This document shows, in pieces, positions 10,442-22,292 of a stretch of DNA of 64,000 bases. The stretch spans positions 1 through 64,000 of the forward strand of contig QJYK01000076.1 of assembly GCA_003248075.1 (NCBI GenBank). Direction: 5' to 3'. The position numbers were made by a program, and so were the translations under genes. A model generated the notes under the pieces. The model had not been told where the DNA came from. It made no database searches and saw nothing but the letters and a program-made list of their open reading frames with translations. The first letter of the stretch is position 1. Each line of letters opens with the position of its first letter. Source of the DNA: Gemmatimonadota bacterium (lineage in GTDB: Bacteria > Gemmatimonadota > Gemmatimonadetes > Longimicrobiales > Gaopeijiaceae).

Positions 10442-12397
10442 ATGAAGAGCGACACCGGTGCGCTCGATGCACTCCTCTCCGAGGATCGTCGATTCCCACC
10501 CCCCGCCGACTTCTCCGCCGCCGCGGTCGTGCGCGATCCCGAAATCTACCGGAAGGCCGCGGAGAACCGGGAGGTGTACTGGGCCGAATGGGCCGGGGAG
10601 CTGGACTGGTTCGAGCCCTGGCACACAGTCCTCGAATGGTCACCGCCCCACGCGAAATGGTTCCTCGGTGGCCGCCTCAACGTGTCGCACAACTGCCTCG
10701 ACCGTCACCTGAGCGGCGCTCGGCGTGACAAGACGGCGCTGTTGTGGGAGGGCGAACCGGGAGACGTGCGGCGATACACCTACCAGCAGCTCCACGCGGA
10801 GGTCTGCCGCTTCGCCAACGCTCTGCGAGGACTGGGGGTGGAGAAGGGGGATCGGGTGACCATCTACCTTCCGATGATTCCCGAAGCCGCGGTGGCGATG
10901 CTCGCGTGCGCGCGGATCGGGGCCATCCACTCGGTCGTTTTCGGGGGCTTCAGCCCCGAGTCGCTCGCGGACCGCAACAACGACGCGAAGTCGAAGGTCC
11001 TGATCACGGCGGACGGTGGCTGGCGCCGGGGAGGAATCGTCCCCCTGAAGGCGAATGCCGACGAGGCGCTGCGCGATTCGCCCACGATCGAGCATGTGGT
11101 CGTGGTCCGCAGGGGCGGTGAGCTTTCCGAGAAGGTAGCGACGGGGCTACAGGACGGGCGTGATCACTGGTATCACGACCTGTTGGCGGGGGCCTCCCCG
11201 GAATCCGAGCCGGAGTCGATGGACTCCGAGGACATCCTCTACATCCTCTACACGTCGGGAACGACGGGGAAGCCGAAAGGGGTCGTTCATACGACCGGTG
11301 GCTACCTCACCCAGGTCTATGCCACGACCCGGGCGGTGTTCGACCTCAAGGAGGACGACGTCTACTGGTGCACCGCGGACGTGGGATGGGTGACCGGGCA
11401 CTCCTACATCGTGTATGGACCGCTCGCGAACGGGGCCACCGTCCTCATGTACGAGGGTGCGCCCGACACGCCGGATCGTGGACGCTTCTGGGACATCTGC
11501 CAGCGCTACGGCGTCACCGTCTTCTACACGGCGCCGACCGCGATCCGGGCCTTCATGCGCTGGGGCGATCAATGGCCCGGGAGGTACGACTTGTCGGGCC
11601 TCCGCCTCCTCGGGACTGTGGGAGAGCCGATAAACCCCGAAGCGTGGATGTGGTACCACCGCGCGATCGGCGGTGAGCGTTGCCCCATAGTCGATACGTG
11701 GTGGCAAACCGAGACCGGGGCCATCATGATCACCCCTCTTCCCGGATTGACCGACACGAAGCCCGGCACGGCCGCGCTGCCGTTCCCCGGGATCGAAGCG
11801 ACGATCCTGGACAACAATGGTGAGGAGACGAGCGCTGGATACCTCGCTGTCACCTCTCCCTGGCCCTCCATGCTCCGCACCGTGTGGGGCGACGACGATC
11901 GGTACCGGGCGACCTACTGGTCCCGGTGGCCGAACGTCTACTTCCCCGGGGACGGCGCCAAGCGGGACCAGGACGGATACCTGTGGATCCTGGGGAGGGT
12001 GGACGACGTGCTCAACGTGGCAGGCCACCGGATCGGGACCATGGAAGTGGAGAGCGCCCTCGTCGACCATCACGCGGTCGCGGAATCCGCCGTGGTGGGG
12101 AAGAGCCACGACATCAAGGGCCAGTCGATCGCCGCGTTCGTTACCCTCAAGGAGGGCTTCGAGGGCACCGACGCCCTCGAGGAGGAGCTCAGGGAGCACG
12201 TCGGCAGGAAGATCGGCGCGATCGCGAAGCCGGAGCTGGTGATCTTCTCGGCCGACCTCCCCAAGACTCGCTCGGGGAAGATCATGCGGCGCTTGTTGAG
12301 GGATATCGCCGAAGGGCGGACCGTGGGGGACACGACCACGTTGGCGGACCCCGCGGTGGTGGCACGTCTGCAGAAGATGTACGCCGAGGAGGAGTAG
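10442..12397 (+). CDS. acs: acetyl-CoA synthetase (AMP-forming)
   Basis: A cytosolic enzyme of 651 residues, the usual length, that makes acetyl-CoA from acetate, ATP and CoA via acetyl-AMP. The adenylation P-loop-like motif [11 protein letters not shown], the core TWWQTETG and the C-terminal [11 protein letters not shown] are all present. Lys613 in SGK is the residue that is reversibly acetylated in characterised Acs enzymes. The start is ATG 10442; the frame is open upstream to 10253 but would overlap the divergent ATPase start. It ends 3 bp from the convergent acyltransferase. Confidence 0.96.
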   Translation: MKSDTGALDALLSEDRRFPPPADFSAAAVVRDPEIYRKAAENREVYWAEWAGELDWFEPWHTVLEWSPPHAKWFLGGRLNVSHNCLDRHLSGARRDKTALLWEGEPGDVRRYTYQQLHAEVCRFANALRGLGVEKGDRVTIYLPMIPEAAVAMLACARIGAIHSVVFGGFSPESLADRNNDAKSKVLITADGGWRRGGIVPLKANADEALRDSPTIEHVVVVRRGGELSEKVATGLQDGRDHWYHDLLAGASPESEPESMDSEDILYILYTSGTTGKPKGVVHTTGGYLTQVYATTRAVFDLKEDDVYWCTADVGWVTGHSYIVYGPLANGATVLMYEGAPDTPDRGRFWDICQRYGVTVFYTAPTAIRAFMRWGDQWPGRYDLSGLRLLGTVGEPINPEAWMWYHRAIGGERCPIVDTWWQTETGAIMITPLPGLTDTKPGTAALPFPGIEATILDNNGEETSAGYLAVTSPWPSMLRTVWGDDDRYRATYWSRWPNVYFPGDGAKRDQDGYLWILGRVDDVLNVAGHRIGTMEVESALVDHHAVAESAVVGKSHDIKGQSIAAFVTLKEGFEGTDALEEELREHVGRKIGAIAKPELVIFSADLPKTRSGKIMRRLLRDIAEGRTVGDTTTLADPAVVARLQKMYAEEE

Positions 12398-12400
12398 CGC

Positions 12401-13228
12401 TCAGGCTTCGTCGGCGAGCGGGTCGGTCGTGGGCGGAGCCTTGGCCGCCCGTTCCTCGGCCGACTTCTCCTTGACGGGGCGGGCGGGAACGCCGACGAAG
12501 ACCCAGTGCGGTTTCGTGTCGCGGGTAAGGATCGAGCCCGCACCGACCATCGAGTCCTCTGCGACAGTGGTTCCCGCCAGAATCGTGGCGTGATACGTGA
12601 TCCGGACCCCGGCACCGATGACGGTCCTTGGCGTGAAGACGATGCGCCCGTCCACGATGTCGTGGCTGTGCGAGTACACGTTCGCGAAGTCGGATACCGA
12701 CGCTCCGTTCCCGATCTCGATCCCCCCTCGGTCGTCGAGCAGCACATGGCGGTGGATGACGACGCCGTCTCCCACCTCGAGGTTGTAGCCGAAGGATACG
12801 CGCACGTGCGGGAACGCCTTGAAGTTCCTGCCGCAGCGCTTGAAGACGTGACGCGCCAGGAGGCGTCGGAACTTGATGCCGAGGTGGACGTTCTCCCCCA
12901 GCGCGCTGCGGTCGAACATCTCCCAGAGCCACAGAAGCGGCTTGCGTGGCGCGTACAAGGCCTCGTCGAGCTCCTGGTAGTACTCGGGCTCGAGCGTGAC
13001 GTTGCGGGGGTCCATGTGGGCCAGCGCCACGCGAACGGTTTCCGGGAGCTCCGACGGGTCGAGATCGGCGAGCCGCGGATAGTAGATGTCGGTGAGGATT
13101 CGACGGCAAAGCTCGTTCCGATCGCAGTCCGGCCGCTCGAGCTCGCCCTCCAGCCACGCGAGCCAGTCGTCGTACAGGGACGAGGCCTCGGGCGCGATCG
13201 GCACCGGCCTCAAGGGCAGGAAGGGCAT
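12401..13228 (-). CDS. hexapeptide-repeat (left-handed beta-helix) acyltransferase
   Basis: About 275 residues. The N-terminal half is helical with no recognised domain; the C-terminal half has hexapeptide repeats typical of the LbH superfamily (VGDGVVIHRHV, IGNGASVSDFANV, VGAGSIL) and ends with VFVGVPARPVK, as in maltose/galactoside O-acetyltransferases and serine acetyltransferases. It probably transfers an acetyl or acyl group from a CoA thioester. ATG 13228 is the preferred start, though no clear ribosome site is seen and upstream starts are possible up to 13330. The acceptor is unknown. Confidence 0.7.
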   Translation of the reverse strand: MPFLPLRPVPIAPEASSLYDDWLAWLEGELERPDCDRNELCRRILTDIYYPRLADLDPSELPETVRVALAHMDPRNVTLEPEYYQELDEALYAPRKPLLWLWEMFDRSALGENVHLGIKFRRLLARHVFKRCGRNFKAFPHVRVSFGYNLEVGDGVVIHRHVLLDDRGGIEIGNGASVSDFANVYSHSHDIVDGRIVFTPRTVIGAGVRITYHATILAGTTVAEDSMVGAGSILTRDTKPHWVFVGVPARPVKEKSAEERAAKAPPTTDPLADEA

Positions 13229-13393
13229 GGTGTCGGTGGTGATGGGTACCCGGCTGAGGATCCGGCCTTCAAGTACCCGGGGGCCCGGATGGGTTCCTGT
13301 CCCACGCGAGGACTGCGCCGCGACGCGCAAGGCTTTAGACTACTCAGGCGGACCGACACCTGTCCTGAGCCGCGAGCCTGAACCGGAATCAAC

Positions 13394-13783
13394 ATGCACG
13401 ACGTCCTGCGGCAACGCCTGCTTCGTCGGATCGAGAGCCTGCCGGAGCAGCAGATCTATCAGGTGCTGGACTTCATCGAGTTCCTGGAGTCGAAGTACGC
13501 CCAGGCTCCGGCGGAGCACGCCAGCGGGCTCCAGAAGTTCGCGGAGAACCTGGAGGACCGGCTCCGACGGCGGGCCGTCAGCCCGGCGACCATCCGCGAG
13601 GCGTTCCAGCTCATCTCGGCTGCGGACCGGGTGCTCTCCGGCGTGTCGTCGGCCGGAAAGCAGATCCTGTCCGAGCTCGGCGAGGCCCTCGAAGGGCCCG
13701 CCTCCCCCCCGACGCGCGGCCGCGTGCCGGCCCCGACCGACGCGGATCGGGGCGACTCCGAGGGAGGGGGTGGGGGCGGTTAG
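13394..13783 (+). CDS. hypothetical protein with DUF2281-like N-terminus
   Basis: A 129-residue small soluble protein. The N-terminal 40 residues (SLPEQQIYQVLDFIEFLESKY) match the short helical motif seen in DUF2281-type proteins, which are often toxin-antitoxin associated, but no toxin gene follows here. The middle is helical and the tail is Pro/Gly-rich and probably disordered. It is upstream of, and co-directional with, guaB, from which it is separated by 165 bp and a separate promoter. Confidence 0.6.
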   Translation: MHDVLRQRLLRRIESLPEQQIYQVLDFIEFLESKYAQAPAEHASGLQKFAENLEDRLRRRAVSPATIREAFQLISAADRVLSGVSSAGKQILSELGEALEGPASPPTRGRVPAPTDADRGDSEGGGGGG

Positions 13784-13813
13784 AAGCCGCCGGAGCGAAG
13801 CCCGGCGATCCGG

Positions 13814-15445
<1,632 letters not shown>

Positions 15446-15514
15446 CAGACCCCGCGGGGCAGACCGCGCGGCCGGGCCCCGTAGCCTGACCAACCTCAAC
15501 GTATCCCGATCCCG

Positions 15515-16630
15515 ATGACCACACCGTTCCCCATTCGGCCTCGACTCTTGCTCGGCCCCGGTCCGTCGCCCGTTGCCGATCGGGTGCTCGAGGCGCTCTC
15601 GCGCCCCACCGTCGGACACCTGGACCCGCAGTTCCTCGCCGTCATGGATGACGTGAACGAGCGGCTGAGACGGACCTTCGGGACCTCGAACGCGCTCACG
15701 TTTCCCGTGTCTGGCACCGGCTCGGCAGCCCAGGAAGCAGCCCTGGCCAACGTCGTGGAGCCGGGCGACAAGGTGGTGATCGGTGTCAACGGCGTGTTCG
15801 GCGGTCGCCTGGCGGAGATGGCCAGGCGCATGGGGTGCGACGTCGTCACCGTCGAGGAGGAATGGGGTCGCGTCTTCTCTCCCGATCGACTCATCGAGGT
15901 CCTAGGGAGGCATCCGGACGCCAGGGTGCTGGCGGTGGTGCACGCCGAGACGTCGACGGGTGCCTGGCAACCTCTCGAGGACCTAGGCACCTACGTTTCT
16001 GGAACCGACACGCTCTTCCTGGTGGACACGGTCACCTCGTTGGGTGGCGTTCCCGTCGAGGTCGACCGCAACCGGATCGACGTGGCCTACTCCGGAACCC
16101 AGAAGTGTCTCGGGGTGCCACCCGGACTCGCGCCCCTGACCTTTTCCCATCGAGCCATGGCGCGTATCCGTTCCAGGCGGCAGCCTTGCCAGAGCTGGTA
16201 CCTGGACGCGGCTCTGCTGGCCGCCTACGTGGGAGAGGGGTCCGAGCGACGCTATCACCACACCGCGCCCATCAACATGATGTACGCCTTGCACGAGGGG
16301 CTGGTGGCCGTCGAGGAGGAGGGTCTTGAAGCGCGGTACGGGCGGCACCTGGATGTCGGACGACGACTGCAAGCGGAGCTCGTCGAGCGAGGCTTCGAGC
16401 TCTTCGCCCAGGAAGGTCATCGCCTGCCCCAGCTCACGGCGGCCGCGCTTCCCGGCGGTCGCGACGAGGCGCCTCTTCGCCGGGCGCTGCTGGATCGATT
16501 CGACATCGAGGTCGGGGGTGGTCTCGGGCCCGCGAAGGGCAGGATCTGGCGCGTCGGTCTCATGGGTGCCGGAGCTACCCACGAGAACGTCGACCGCCTC
16601 CTCGCCGCCATCGACGAGCTTCTGGACTGA
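15515..16630 (+). CDS. class V pyridoxal-phosphate aminotransferase (serine/alanine-glyoxylate type)
   Basis: A 371-residue PLP enzyme. The start RLLLGPGPSPV is characteristic of the serine-glyoxylate/alanine-glyoxylate aminotransferase group, and the PLP lysine is Lys197 in SGTQKCLG. The segment LVDTVTSLGGVPVEVD holds the cofactor-binding Asp. Likely reactions are transfer of an amino group from serine or alanine to glyoxylate; the donor cannot be fixed from sequence. It is 69 bp after guaB and followed closely by a lytic transglycosylase gene. Confidence 0.88.
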   Translation: MTTPFPIRPRLLLGPGPSPVADRVLEALSRPTVGHLDPQFLAVMDDVNERLRRTFGTSNALTFPVSGTGSAAQEAALANVVEPGDKVVIGVNGVFGGRLAEMARRMGCDVVTVEEEWGRVFSPDRLIEVLGRHPDARVLAVVHAETSTGAWQPLEDLGTYVSGTDTLFLVDTVTSLGGVPVEVDRNRIDVAYSGTQKCLGVPPGLAPLTFSHRAMARIRSRRQPCQSWYLDAALLAAYVGEGSERRYHHTAPINMMYALHEGLVAVEEEGLEARYGRHLDVGRRLQAELVERGFELFAQEGHRLPQLTAAALPGGRDEAPLRRALLDRFDIEVGGGLGPAKGRIWRVGLMGAGATHENVDRLLAAIDELLD

Positions 16631-16649
16631 CCGCAGGGGGAGGGGAGGG

Positions 16650-17825
16650 GTGCTGACGGGGGCTCGGAAGACCTTGCTGGCCGGCCTCGCTTCGGCCGCC
16701 TCGGCGTGCGGCGGGACGACGCCCATCCCCGGCGTACCCGAGCCGGTGACCCTGCCCTCCATCGACGCGAAGGCGCCGGCGCTCGACGTGGAGCTGGGGG
16801 AGCTCCACCTCCCGCGGCCCGTCTACCCTTCGGCGGTCGACGACGACCTTCTGGCGTCGCCGGTGCTGAGGGACCCGGACTTTCAACGGGAAGTGACGCG
16901 TTGGATGGAGTTCTGGCGCGGGCCCGGGGCGCGCTGGTTTCCGGACTACCTGAACAGGATGACCTGGTTCGTCTCCACCGTGGACTCCGCTCTGGCCGCT
17001 CGCGGGCTTCCTCCCTCGTTGCGCTACCTACCCATCGTCGAGAGCGGGTACAACCCGAGGGCGGTGAGCCGGGCGGCGGCGGTCGGACTCTGGCAGTTCA
17101 CCGCGCCCACGGCGCGCGGATTCGGGATGCAGGTGGGCCCCCTCGTGGACGAGCGTCGAAATCCGTTCCTCGCGACGGACGCCGCGGGGGAGTACCTGGG
17201 CTCACTCCGGGCGCGGTTCGGCTCGTGGTTCCTCGCGCTGGCCGCATACAATGCCGGCCCCAACCGGATTGCCCGGGTTCTGGACACGCACGCTCCCCTG
17301 GCTCCACGCAGCGACCAGCTGTACTGGGAGATCCGTGCCCATCTGCCCCGAGAGACCCGCGAATTCCTGCCCCGGTTCTTCGCGGCGGCGGCCCTCGCAT
17401 CCGACCCTACGGCCTACGGCTTCGCGCCGCCGACACCGGGTGACTTCGTGTTCGACGAGGTCACCGTTCCCGACGCCACGACCCTGGATGTGGTCGCCGA
17501 GGCGGCGGACAGCGATCAGGAGGAGATCGAGCGGCTCAACCCCGAGATCGTGCGCGGGATCACGCCGCCGGGAAAGACCACGAGGCTCCGGGTTCCACAG
17601 GGACGCGGTGCGTCGTTCGCCGAAGGGTACGCCCGGATTCCACCGGACGAGCGCGTCACGGTCGTCGAGCATCGGGTCACGCAGGGCGAGACGTTCACGC
17701 ACATCGCGCGCCGGTATGGGGTCGCCCTCACCGAGCTCCGGGCGGCGAACCCGGGGGTGGAGCCCCGTCGGCTCCAGATCGGCCAGCGCATCACGGTTCC
17801 GATCGTACCGCGACGCGGACGCTGA
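16650..17825 (+). CDS. lytic transglycosylase (MltD-like) with two LysM-like segments
   Basis: A 391-residue exported murein hydrolase cleaving MurNAc-GlcNAc bonds. The SLT domain shows the catalytic Glu in ESGYNPRAVS followed by GLWQF, and later ALAAYNAGPNRI. A C-terminal LysM (VTQGETFTHIARRYGV) and a weaker one before it bind glycan. GTG 16650 follows a very strong GGGGAGGGGAGGGG site and yields a short signal peptide with Cys at its end, perhaps a lipoprotein. In-frame sequence further upstream lies within the aminotransferase gene and is not used. Confidence 0.85.
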   Translation: MLTGARKTLLAGLASAASACGGTTPIPGVPEPVTLPSIDAKAPALDVELGELHLPRPVYPSAVDDDLLASPVLRDPDFQREVTRWMEFWRGPGARWFPDYLNRMTWFVSTVDSALAARGLPPSLRYLPIVESGYNPRAVSRAAAVGLWQFTAPTARGFGMQVGPLVDERRNPFLATDAAGEYLGSLRARFGSWFLALAAYNAGPNRIARVLDTHAPLAPRSDQLYWEIRAHLPRETREFLPRFFAAAALASDPTAYGFAPPTPGDFVFDEVTVPDATTLDVVAEAADSDQEEIERLNPEIVRGITPPGKTTRLRVPQGRGASFAEGYARIPPDERVTVVEHRVTQGETFTHIARRYGVALTELRAANPGVEPRRLQIGQRITVPIVPRRGR

Positions 17826-17826
17826 T

Positions 17827-18312
17827 TCAGGGCTCCGCGGACCAGCTTCCGGAGCGTCCCCCCTCCTTCGCGAGCAGTCGCACGCCTTCCAGCCTCATGC
17901 CGCGGTCCACCGCCTTGACCATGTCGTAGACGGTGAGCAGAGCGGCCGACACGGCCACGAGCGCCTCCATCTCGACGCCGGTCCGTCCCGCGACGCGGGC
18001 CTCCGCGCGGCCGCGAATGCCCGGGAGGGACTCGTCCACCTCCAGCTCCACGTCCAGGTGGGCGTCCGGTAGCTGGTGACAAAGGGGGATGAGCTCCGAC
18101 GTCTTCTTGCCCGCCATGATCCCCGCGATCCGCGCGATCTGGAGCGGGTCCCCCTTCGGGGTCGTACCGTCCAGAATGCGGCGCAGCGTCTCGGGGGCCA
18201 TCAGGATGCTCCCGACCGCCACGGCACGGCGGTCGGTGACGGCCTTGCCCGTGACATCGACCATCCTGGGTCGACCCGACTCGTCGAAATGCGTAAGACT
18301 GTCCGGAGTCAC
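17827..18312 (-). CDS. moaC: cyclic pyranopterin monophosphate synthase
   Basis: A 161-residue enzyme of molybdopterin cofactor synthesis, acting after MoaA. The conserved [12 protein letters not shown] and [12 protein letters not shown] segments and the MVKAVD stretch identify MoaC. The GTG start is one base after the holB stop and has GAGGG upstream, implying co-translation. No other molybdenum cofactor gene is in the window. Confidence 0.94.
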   Translation of the reverse strand: MTPDSLTHFDESGRPRMVDVTGKAVTDRRAVAVGSILMAPETLRRILDGTTPKGDPLQIARIAGIMAGKKTSELIPLCHQLPDAHLDVELEVDESLPGIRGRAEARVAGRTGVEMEALVAVSAALLTVYDMVKAVDRGMRLEGVRLLAKEGGRSGSWSAEP

Positions 18313-18313
18313 A

Positions 18314-19480
18314 TCACCCTCCTCCCACGACGGCTTCGCGGGCGCCCAGCTCCCGCCGCAGCCGGCGCACCAGGCCGGAGACCACGAGCTGGGGGTTGAC
18401 GTTGCCCCGGGCGAGCTCCCGGGCCTGCTCGAGCGCGGGCATCGATGCGGCGACCCGGGAGGCCTCGAGAGGCGAGTCGCGCAACAGTTTCTCGAGGTGC
18501 GTGATCGCATCCGCGTTCAGGATGCGGTCGCGTGCGCCGGACGACAGCGCGGCAACGTCGCGGATCCACTCTTCGACGTGGCCGAACAGCTCCACCAGCG
18601 TCCTTGCCCCAGCCACGGGGAACTCCAAGGCGGTCAGGTAGGACCTCCCTCGATCCGGGGCCAGTGCCGCCTCCACGATTCTCAGGGCCTCCCGCCGCAG
18701 AGCCTCCGCCGGACCGGGGTCGTCCCCGTCCGGGAGGAACCCCAACGCTCGTCCGATCGAGCCCTGGGACAGAGCGGCCGCGCGTCGGGCGGTCGGTTCG
18801 TCCGCGGCCGCGTGCTCGACCAGGAAAGCCGCGACCCGCTCCGTCGCGAGGGGGGACAGCAGCATGGGGACCGATCTCGATCTGATCGTGGGCAGGAGGC
18901 GCCCCGGCTCGCTCGAGGTGAGGACGAAGCGCGTCCCTGCCGGAGGCTCCTCGAGCAGCTTGAGCAGCGCGTTGGCCGCTTCGGGGCTGGCCTCCTGCGG
19001 TACGAGGTACTCGGCATCTCCGATGACGAAGACCTGAACCCGACTCTCGGAGGGGAGCTGGAGCGCCCGCTTTCTGAGGCCGTGCACGAGCGCGAGGTAG
19101 AGGCCGCGCAGCTCGTCCGCTTGGCTCGGCCGGAGGGGGCGGGCCCGAAGCTCGATGAGCGCGTCGGCCCGTGCCGCCTCAAGCGCGTCGCCGAGCCGAT
19201 CCCCGCCCACCCCCTTCGGACGGGCCAACGGGAAATACCAATGGAGATCAGGATGCTCCAGACCGAGCGCCAGGCGGCAGGCTCGACACGCCTCGCACGG
19301 ACCGTCCGGACCCGGTCGCTCGCACAATTGGAGCTGAGCGATCCAGAGCGCCATTCGCTGCTTGCCCACGCCGCGCGAGCCGTGAAGGAGGATGGCGCCC
19401 GGAAGCCCCCCCGTCGCGTGCGCGCGGGCCAGGACCCGTCTCGGCTCCTCGTGCCCGGCCACTGGGTGAAGGTGGGTCAC
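18314..19480 (-). CDS. holB: DNA polymerase III delta' subunit (clamp loader)
   Basis: A 388-residue clamp-loader AAA+ protein. It has a P-loop (GSRGVGKQ), a zinc-binding Cys cluster ([16 protein letters not shown]), a sensor-like [16 protein letters not shown] segment and SRS near position 215. The GTG start overlaps the upstream EnvC-like stop as GTGA, so translation is coupled. Some bacterial delta' proteins have lost ATP binding, but here the Lys of the P-loop is kept. Confidence 0.85.
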   Translation of the reverse strand: MTHLHPVAGHEEPRRVLARAHATGGLPGAILLHGSRGVGKQRMALWIAQLQLCERPGPDGPCEACRACRLALGLEHPDLHWYFPLARPKGVGGDRLGDALEAARADALIELRARPLRPSQADELRGLYLALVHGLRKRALQLPSESRVQVFVIGDAEYLVPQEASPEAANALLKLLEEPPAGTRFVLTSSEPGRLLPTIRSRSVPMLLSPLATERVAAFLVEHAAADEPTARRAAALSQGSIGRALGFLPDGDDPGPAEALRREALRIVEAALAPDRGRSYLTALEFPVAGARTLVELFGHVEEWIRDVAALSSGARDRILNADAITHLEKLLRDSPLEASRVAASMPALEQARELARGNVNPQLVVSGLVRRLRRELGAREAVVGGG

Positions 19481-20715
19481 CGACGGCCCGCGGGTCGTAG
19501 CCACAACATCGGGTCCTGGGCCTGCGGCGTGCCCCCGTCCACCGGGGCACGGATCTGGAACTCCACGTGGGAACCCTCGGGCGTCTCCGCGCCGCCCACC
19601 GTTCCCACGACCTGGCCCACCGTGACCGTGCGCCCTTCCACGACCCCGATCTCCTCGAGATAGAGATACAGGGTGTAGAATCCGTTGCCGTGGCTCAGGA
19701 TGACCGTGGGTCCGTACCCTTCGAAGGGCCCGGCGAGCACGACGCGTCCTGATCGCACCGCGCGTACCGGAGTCCCGGTCGGCGCGCGGATCCCGATGCC
19801 GTGCCAGCGCAGTACGAGCCCGTTGGGTCTTCGCTCCCGGCCGAAGCGGTAGAGGATCTCACCCTCCACGGGCCAGTCGAGCGTGCCCGCGTCCTCGGGG
19901 GTGAGCGCGTCGGCGTCACCGGCAGCGACGCGCGCACGCTCCGCCTCGATTCGCCGACGCTCCAGCGCGGAGATCAGGTCGGTCATGCGTCCCTCGTCCG
20001 CGTCGAGCTGCCCGAGTCGGCTCTCCGTGCTTCGCTCCCTGCTCCGGAACTCCTGAAGGGTCTGCTGCCGCTCCGACTCCACGGCCCTCAGCTGGACGAC
20101 CTCGCTCAAGCGGTTCTGCCTCAGCGAGCCCAGTTCGGCCATGCGCTCCTGGAGCTCCTCGTTCTGGGTGGCAAGGGCGCGACCGAGCTCCTCGACACGG
20201 TCGACCAAAGCCCGATCGAAGGATGCCACTCTCTGGAGATACCGATACCGGTTGAGGAGGTCGGTGAAGGACGAGGCTCCCAGGAGGACGCGAACGCTGT
20301 GGAGGGGACCCATCTTGTAGATGTCCCGCAGACGTCGGCGGAGGACCGCCTTGCTCTCGGCCTCCTCTTCCCGGGTCAGCAGCAGGTCGCGGGTCGTCCC
20401 CTGGATCCGCTCGGCGACGGCGTCGGACTGGAACTCGATCTCGGCGAGCACGGACCGGGAGGCGGACAGCCGACGCTCGACGTTGGCGAGGTCCGCGGAT
20501 ACGTCGCGCACGCGGATGCGCACGCCCTCCATCTCCTCCTGCAATCTAGCCCGCTCCGCTCGGATCTCCTCGAGGCGACGCTGGCTCTCGAGGATCTCAC
20601 GTCGGAGGTCCGTCTGTGCCGATAAGTGGCCCGGGCCCGCCAGCGAGCACAGGGTCCACGCCACGATCCCCAGAGCGGCGGCGCGCCCCCAAGGCCTGCC
20701 CGGGGTTCCTCCCAC
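19477..20715 (-). CDS. EnvC-like murein hydrolase activator with degenerate LytM domain
   Basis: A 412-residue exported protein. It has a signal peptide, a long coiled coil (about residues 35-285), then a LytM/M23-like domain. The domain lacks the zinc ligands of active peptidases: the first His-x-x-x-Asp is replaced by WHGIG, YxHL is YLYL, and HxH is HVE. This is as in E. coli EnvC, which activates amidases rather than cutting peptidoglycan. It lies directly after ftsE-ftsX (1-bp gap), the same functional trio in which FtsEX gates EnvC. GTG 20715 is preferred because a signal peptide follows it. Confidence 0.85.
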   Translation of the reverse strand: MGGTPGRPWGRAAALGIVAWTLCSLAGPGHLSAQTDLRREILESQRRLEEIRAERARLQEEMEGVRIRVRDVSADLANVERRLSASRSVLAEIEFQSDAVAERIQGTTRDLLLTREEEAESKAVLRRRLRDIYKMGPLHSVRVLLGASSFTDLLNRYRYLQRVASFDRALVDRVEELGRALATQNEELQERMAELGSLRQNRLSEVVQLRAVESERQQTLQEFRSRERSTESRLGQLDADEGRMTDLISALERRRIEAERARVAAGDADALTPEDAGTLDWPVEGEILYRFGRERRPNGLVLRWHGIGIRAPTGTPVRAVRSGRVVLAGPFEGYGPTVILSHGNGFYTLYLYLEEIGVVEGRTVTVGQVVGTVGGAETPEGSHVEFQIRAPVDGGTPQAQDPMLWLRPAGRR

Positions 20716-20716
20716 C

Positions 20717-21571
20717 TCACACCTCCCGGAGGTATCGCCGGATCGCGAGGCCGCTGGCGAGTACCCCGAACGCGATGCCCGCGGCGAGCCCGAGCGCGAC
20801 CCAGACTCCCGGAATCCAAGCCACGGCGAAGAGGAACGCGTAGACGCCCCGGTAGGTTGCCCAGGTGGCGAGCCAGGCCATGATGCCTCCCAGCATACCC
20901 GCCATGGCTCCCTCGAACAGGAAGGGGCGTCGAATGAACCCGTTGGTCGCGCCGACCAGGCGCATGACGTAGATCTCGTCACGCCGCGCGAAGATCGCGA
21001 TGCGCAGCGCCGTGCCGATGATCAGCGCGGCGACCGCGAAGAACGCGGCCCCGAGCACGAGGGCACTCACGGCCCCGATTCTGCGGAGCGTGAAGAGCTT
21101 GTCGACCCACTCCTGACCGTAGCGGACATCCTCGACGAATGGATATTTGCCTGCGTCGGCCGCGACGCGCTCCACGCCCTCGCGGGTCCTGGACCCCGGC
21201 CGGAGTTCCACCTCCAACGACTGCGGAAGCGGGTTGACATCGGCGCCCCCGAACAGCTCCGAAAACTCGGGCAGGTCCTGCTGTGCGCGCTCCAGCGCGT
21301 CACGCTTGGACACGTAACGGACGCGCGCTACGTCGGGGATGTCGGCCAACTCGGCCAGCGCCAGGTCGATCTCGCTCTGGCGCACGTCGTCGCGCAGGTA
21401 CACGACCACCTCGACGCGCTCTTCGATGGAGGTCAACGCCAGGCCCAGGTTGAACGCGGCCAGGCCGAAGAGCCCGACGACGTACAGCGCGAGTCCGACC
21501 ATGGCGGCTGACAGCCCCGTGAGGAGCGGTGCACGCTTGAAGGCCGAGAGCGCTTCGCGAATCGAGTACAC
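20717..21571 (-). CDS. ftsX: cell-division protein FtsX
   Basis: A 284-residue inner-membrane protein with one N-terminal helix, a large periplasmic domain (about residues 55-160) and three C-terminal helices (about 170-190, 220-245, 260-280), the FtsX topology. It forms an ABC-type complex with FtsE that relays a signal to the EnvC-like activator. The start is GTG. It begins 4 bp after ftsE. Confidence 0.93.
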   Translation of the reverse strand: MYSIREALSAFKRAPLLTGLSAAMVGLALYVVGLFGLAAFNLGLALTSIEERVEVVVYLRDDVRQSEIDLALAELADIPDVARVRYVSKRDALERAQQDLPEFSELFGGADVNPLPQSLEVELRPGSRTREGVERVAADAGKYPFVEDVRYGQEWVDKLFTLRRIGAVSALVLGAAFFAVAALIIGTALRIAIFARRDEIYVMRLVGATNGFIRRPFLFEGAMAGMLGGIMAWLATWATYRGVYAFLFAVAWIPGVWVALGLAAGIAFGVLASGLAIRRYLREV

Positions 21572-21575
21572 GTCG

Positions 21576-22247
21576 TCAGGTCGGATTCGAGTCGAAGACG
21601 AGCCGCCCCTGGTCCAACTCCAGGACCCGAGCGTTCGGATATCTGCGCACGAGCTCCAGGTCGTGCGTCGCCATCAGCACGGCCATCCCCCTGGCGTTCA
21701 GGTCCCAGAAGAGCTCCACGATGCCGCGTGTCGCTCGGTCGTCCAGATTGCCGGTCGGCTCGTCCGCCAGGAGGACGAAAGGGTCGTTGGCGAGCGCGCG
21801 AGCCACCGCCACGCGCTGCTGCTCACCCCCGGAGATCTCGTGCACCAGCGCCCCGGCCTTCGGGGCGAGCCCCACCTGGCTGAGTAGCCTCTGGGCCCTC
21901 GGTTGGATGGTCTTCCGCGGGGCGCCGGTCACCTCGAGCGCGAAAGAGACGTTCTCCTGGGCGGAGCGCCCCGGGAGAAGCCTGAAGTCCTGGAACACGC
22001 ATCCCACGCGCCGTCTGACCTTCCAGATCTCGCGGTCCGGCATTTTGTCCGAAGAGTACCCCGTGACCCGCACTTCCCCGGAGGTGGGCCGGTCCGCCAT
22101 GTGGATCAGCCTGAGCGTGGTCGACTTTCCCGAGCCCGAGTGGCCCATGAGGAATGCGAACTCACCCTTCTGGATCTGAAAGGACACGTCGCGAAGCGCG
22201 AACCCACGCTTCGGATATTCCTTGGATACGTTGGAGAGCTTGATCAC
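21576..22247 (-). CDS. ftsE: cell-division ATP-binding protein FtsE
   Basis: A 223-residue ABC ATPase with Walker A MGHSGSGKST, signature ISGGEQQRVAVARAL, Walker B LLADEPTGNLD and switch His in ATHDLE. Its partner is FtsX, and the ATPase cycle is thought to control peptidoglycan hydrolysis at the septum through EnvC-like proteins. First gene of the ftsE-ftsX-envC trio. Confidence 0.95.
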   Translation of the reverse strand: MIKLSNVSKEYPKRGFALRDVSFQIQKGEFAFLMGHSGSGKSTTLRLIHMADRPTSGEVRVTGYSSDKMPDREIWKVRRRVGCVFQDFRLLPGRSAQENVSFALEVTGAPRKTIQPRAQRLLSQVGLAPKAGALVHEISGGEQQRVAVARALANDPFVLLADEPTGNLDDRATRGIVELFWDLNARGMAVLMATHDLELVRRYPNARVLELDQGRLVFDSNPT

Positions 22248-22292
22248 CGGACCGGGAGGATTGGGACGGTGGGGAACGCCGGGTACCGGACA

